Source of the DNA: Bacteroides sp.
GTDB lineage: Bacteria > Bacteroidota > Bacteroidia > Bacteroidales > Bacteroidaceae
Length of the DNA stretch: 64,000 bases
Assembly: GCF_028690125.1 (NCBI RefSeq)
Contig: NZ_JAQVBV010000005.1
Coordinates: 152,901-216,900 of the forward strand
Direction of reading: 5' to 3'
Made by a program: the position numbers and the translations under genes. The notes below the pieces were generated by a model that saw only the letters and a program-made list of their open reading frames with translations, was not told the origin of the DNA and did no database searches. Positions 61,259 to 64,000 of the stretch are shown in pieces. How positions within the stretch are numbered: position 1 is the stretch's first letter; every line of letters begins with the position of its first letter.

Positions 61259-63103
61259 TTATTCTACTGTTACCGACTTGGCCAAATTTCGTGGCTGATC
61301 TACATCCATTCCTTTACATACCGCAATGTGGTAAGCAAGGATTTGAAGAGGTACCGTAGTTATTAACGGGTCAAGGCACTCGATTGTTTCGGGAAGTTCG
61401 ATACTACAATCTGCTATTTTACTGATTACCGTATCTCCCTTAGTCACAAATGCAATTACCTTTCCTTTCCGAGCTTTGATTTCCTGAATATTACTCAACA
61501 CTTTCTCATAAAGTCCATTTTGAGTAGCGATCACCACTACCGGCATTTCTGCATCAATCAGAGCAATGGGACCATGTTTCATTTCCGCAGCCGGATAGCC
61601 TTCGGCATGAATATACGAAATTTCCTTCAATTTCAATGCACCTTCAAGAGCTACAGGATAACTATATCCGCGTCCCAGATAGATAAAATTATGAGCATAG
61701 GTGAAAGTCTTCGATAATTCAGCCAATGTATCATTCAGTTTTAATACTTCTTTCATTTTCTCAGGAATATGATTCAATTCCTTTACGATAGTCAAATATT
61801 GTTCTTCGCCAATCGTACCTTTCTCTTTAGCAAGTGTCAAAGCCAACATAACCAATACCGTAACCTGACCGGTAAATGCTTTGGTAGAAGCTACCCCAAT
61901 TTCCGGGCCGACATGGATATATGAACCTGTGTAGGTAGCACGAGGTATGGAGGAGCCGATAGCATTACATATACCATATATAAATGCTCCGCGGCTTTTT
62001 GCCAAATCAACGGCTGCAAGCGTATCCGCTGTTTCACCACTTTGCGAAAGAGCAATCACTATATCGTGTTCATCAATCACCGGATCTCGATAACGAAATT
62101 CGGAAGCATATTCTACTTCTACCGGAATGCGACAGAAACTTTCAATCAAATGCTTGCCGATCAATCCCGCATGCCAAGAAGTACCACAAGCAACAATTAT
62201 AAATCGTTTTGCATTTAGCAAACACTCTTTATGATCGATAATTGCTGATAGTACTACATTATTCGCTTCTACATTGATACGCCCACGCATACAATCACGA
62301 ATACAATCCGGCTGCTCAAAAATCTCTTTCAGCATAAAATGCGGATATCCTCCTTTCTCCAACTGTCCGAGATTTAGCTCTACCTTCGTTATTTCAGGAG
62401 TTGTTTCCACATTATTCAAATCAACGACTTTCAGTTCTTTTCCCGGATGAATGACAGCTATTTCTCCGTCTTCCAGATAAACAACCTTATCCGTATATTC
62501 TACTATTGGTGTAGCGTCTGAAGCCAGAAAAAACTCATCTTCCCCAATTCCAACCACCAACGGACTACTTTTACGGGCAGCTATGATCTCGTCAGGATGT
62601 TCTTTATCAAGAATAGCAATCGCATACGCTCCAATCACTTCACCCAATGCCAACTGAACGGCCGCAAGCAAATTAACTTTATTGGTTACTTTAATATATT
62701 CGATTAATTGAACGAGTACCTCTGTATCAGTACTACTTTTGAAAGTATAGCCTTTGGCTTGAAGTTTTTCTTTGAGAACAGCGTAATTTTCAATAATGCC
62801 GTTATGAATGAGAGCGAGTTTTTCGGAAGAAGAGTAATGAGGGTGAGCGTTAGCAGAACAAGGTTCCCCGTGAGTAGCCCAACGGGTATGGGCGATTCCG
62901 ACTGTACCGGAAATATCTTTCTGAGTGACGAAATTTTCAAGATTCGAGACTTTACCTTTCGTCTTATACACATTCAATTGTTGGTTATCACTGATCAGTG
63001 CTACCCCCGCGCTATCATATCCTCGATACTCCAGCCGCTTCAGTCCCTTTATAAGGATGGGGTAGGCTTTTCTTTTACCAATATAGCCTACGATTCCACA
63101 CAT
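61259..63103 (-). CDS. glmS: Glutamine-fructose-6-phosphate aminotransferase (isomerizing)
   Basis: 614 residues. MCGIVGYIGKRKAYPILIKG gives the N-terminal catalytic Cys2; TRWATHGEPCSANAHPH and HNGIIENY are glutaminase motifs. Two SIS domains follow (VACGTSWHAGLIGKHLIESF, ALSQSGETADTLAAVDLAKS, LGRGYSYPVALEGALKLKEI) and the C-terminus ends QPRNLAKSVTVE as in all GlmS. It makes glucosamine-6-phosphate for cell wall and capsule amino sugars. First gene of the operon. No GlmS ribozyme is expected in this phylum and none is evident in the 27-base leader. Confidence 0.97.
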   Translation of the reverse strand: MCGIVGYIGKRKAYPILIKGLKRLEYRGYDSAGVALISDNQQLNVYKTKGKVSNLENFVTQKDISGTVGIAHTRWATHGEPCSANAHPHYSSSEKLALIHNGIIENYAVLKEKLQAKGYTFKSSTDTEVLVQLIEYIKVTNKVNLLAAVQLALGEVIGAYAIAILDKEHPDEIIAARKSSPLVVGIGEDEFFLASDATPIVEYTDKVVYLEDGEIAVIHPGKELKVVDLNNVETTPEITKVELNLGQLEKGGYPHFMLKEIFEQPDCIRDCMRGRINVEANNVVLSAIIDHKECLLNAKRFIIVACGTSWHAGLIGKHLIESFCRIPVEVEYASEFRYRDPVIDEHDIVIALSQSGETADTLAAVDLAKSRGAFIYGICNAIGSSIPRATYTGSYIHVGPEIGVASTKAFTGQVTVLVMLALTLAKEKGTIGEEQYLTIVKELNHIPEKMKEVLKLNDTLAELSKTFTYAHNFIYLGRGYSYPVALEGALKLKEISYIHAEGYPAAEMKHGPIALIDAEMPVVVIATQNGLYEKVLSNIQEIKARKGKVIAFVTKGDTVISKIADCSIELPETIECLDPLITTVPLQILAYHIAVCKGMDVDQPRNLAKSVTVE

Positions 63104-63467
63104 ATATTATGATATTTTTATTTCGTGTGCAAAGATACATATTTTAAATAACATAAAGACAACCATTTCTATATTTATTTGACATAAGCACATAAAAAAG
63201 TTGTAAACACATCAAAAAGTTAAATAATATATTATTTTTACCTCAAAAAGAAACAAATTACGATCGCATTCAAATAACTATTCAGATACTATCAATTTAA
63301 AACTAAACCAAAGTATTCTGATTACAAATTAAAAGAATAAGAACAAGGTTCCTTATTTAGTGTCACACAAAAGCAACAAAACAATATCATTATGAAATTA
63401 AATAATTAACTTTGCCAAACATTTTGATATCTTAAACAGATATTACTATACAATAAAGCTATAAAGA
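63104..63467. other. Divergent intergenic region between glmS and gltB
   Basis: 364 bases, very AT-rich, holding the glmS -7 element (63130-63137) and a gltB -7 candidate TAACTTTG (63407-63414, plus strand, about 54 bases before the ATG, without a clear TTTG at -33). No open frame or hairpin of note was seen between them. Both genes use glutamine, so shared nitrogen control is possible. Confidence 0.5.
63130..63137 (-). promoter_or_regulatory. -7 element of the glmS operon
   Basis: TATCTTTG on the minus strand, 27 bases before the glmS ATG, a perfect TAnnTTTG match. The -33 region has only a weak TTG (about 63160-63163, 22 bases away). Confidence 0.5.
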
Positions 63468-64000
63468 ATGAAGAAAAAAGAACTTTTTAACAGCGAAACA
63501 AAAAGATCCATTTACCAACAGCAACCCCAAGAAGCGGGTCTCTACGACTCAGCATATGAACATGATGCTTGTGGTGTCGGTATGTTGGCAAATATTCACG
63601 GAGAAAAGTCACACGACGTTGTTGAGTCGGCTTTAAAAGTATTAGAGAACATGCGTCATCGTGGTGCTGAAGGTGCGGATAACAAAACAGGGGACGGTGC
63701 AGGTATTATGCTACAAATTCCACATGAATTTATATTATTACAAGGTATTCCCGTTCCTGAAAAAGGACGTTATGGTACCGGATTACTCTTTCTACCTAAA
63801 AAGGAGAAAGATCAGGCCTCTATTTTAAGTATCATTATTGAAGAGATCGAAAAAGAAGGACTTACATTGATGTATCTGCGTAATGTACCTACTTGCCCGG
63901 AAATTCTAGGTGAGTCGGCTCTTGCAAATGAACCGGACATCAAACAAGCATTTATTACCGGATTTACAGAAACCGAGACTGCAGACCGCAAACTATATTT
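63468..64000 (+). CDS. gltB: Glutamate synthase large subunit, N-terminal part (runs off the window)
   Basis: Begins MKKKELFNSETKRSIYQQQP and reaches AYEHDACGVGMLANIHGEKS, where the Cys after a propeptide of about 37 residues is the glutaminase nucleophile of GltB. ENMRHRGAEGADNKTGDGAG is the next conserved block, then IPVPEKGRYGTGLLFLPK. About 177 residues are inside the window of an expected 1500 or more. It transfers glutamine amide nitrogen to 2-oxoglutarate, forming glutamate. Divergent from glmS. Confidence 0.93.
   Translation, partial: MKKKELFNSETKRSIYQQQPQEAGLYDSAYEHDACGVGMLANIHGEKSHDVVESALKVLENMRHRGAEGADNKTGDGAGIMLQIPHEFILLQGIPVPEKGRYGTGLLFLPKKEKDQASILSIIIEEIEKEGLTLMYLRNVPTCPEILGESALANEPDIKQAFITGFTETETADRKLY

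Noticed and set aside
1..64000. CRISPR arrays, tRNA or rRNA genes, glmS ribozyme
   Set aside because: None found: no regularly spaced repeats, no cloverleaf-like conserved arms or rRNA stretches, and the glmS leader is too short for a ribozyme.

Overview
The window looks like chromosomal DNA of an intestinal Bacteroides, probably of the B. thetaiotaomicron / ovatus group; the species is my inference. The evidence is the AT-rich coding style, promoters of the Bacteroides type (-33 TTTG, -7 TAnnTTTG), secreted glycosidases with Bacteroides-type signal peptides, DUF4919 and lamin-tail proteins, and above all a capsular polysaccharide (CPS) locus that starts with upxY and upxZ and lies next to a tyrosine recombinase. 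No rRNA, tRNA or CRISPR array was seen.

Layout. 1-5.7 kb: the 5' part of a DeoR regulator, a HAD nucleotidase, a small monooxygenase, an SGNH hydrolase, a DUF4919 gene with an in-frame stop, a SanA-like gene, the 3' remnant of an outer-membrane protein, an AlaX-type editing protein and a small heat-shock protein. 5.7-12.7 kb: an EamA transporter, then a five-gene tripartite efflux operon (TolC, HlyD, double ATPase, two ABC-2 permeases). 12.8-16.2 kb: an AraC regulator gene split by a 2477-bp group II intron in antisense orientation; the intron's own protein has a frameshift that cuts off its HNH domain. 16.3-19.6 kb: a GH78-GH20 glycosidase pair that the broken regulator probably controlled. 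19.6-20.7 kb: manC. 20.7-22.66 kb: decayed DNA with coding-like fragments and a perfect 39-bp inverted repeat. 22.66-48.74 kb: a 23-gene CPS operon, all on the minus strand. 48.76-49.05 kb: a segment bounded by 17-bp inverted repeats with a good promoter inside, pointing at upxY. 49.09-50.04 kb: the tyrosine recombinase that probably flips it. 50.15-54.12 kb: metallophosphoesterase, lamin-tail lipoprotein and OprP-like porin. 54.2-54.55 kb: an aldo/keto reductase remnant. 54.84-63.1 kb: an operon glmS, purF-like, carA, carB. 63.47 kb to the end: the start of gltB, divergent.

How the CPS genes fit together. UpxY (NusG-like antiterminator) and UpxZ (inhibitor of other UpxY proteins) regulate the operon. 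RfbF, RfbG and RfbH make a CDP-linked 3-deoxy sugar intermediate that a nearby epimerase/reductase may finish. ManC, Gmd and Fcl convert mannose-1-phosphate to GDP-L-fucose. A WecA-type transferase starts the lipid-linked unit and six glycosyltransferases extend it. A pyruvyl transferase, a radical SAM protein and two FAD proteins may decorate it. Wzx flips it, the Wzy-like protein polymerises it, and the Wzz-like and Wza-like proteins control length and export. With the promoter oriented as read here, the capsule is predicted to be ON in this assembly.
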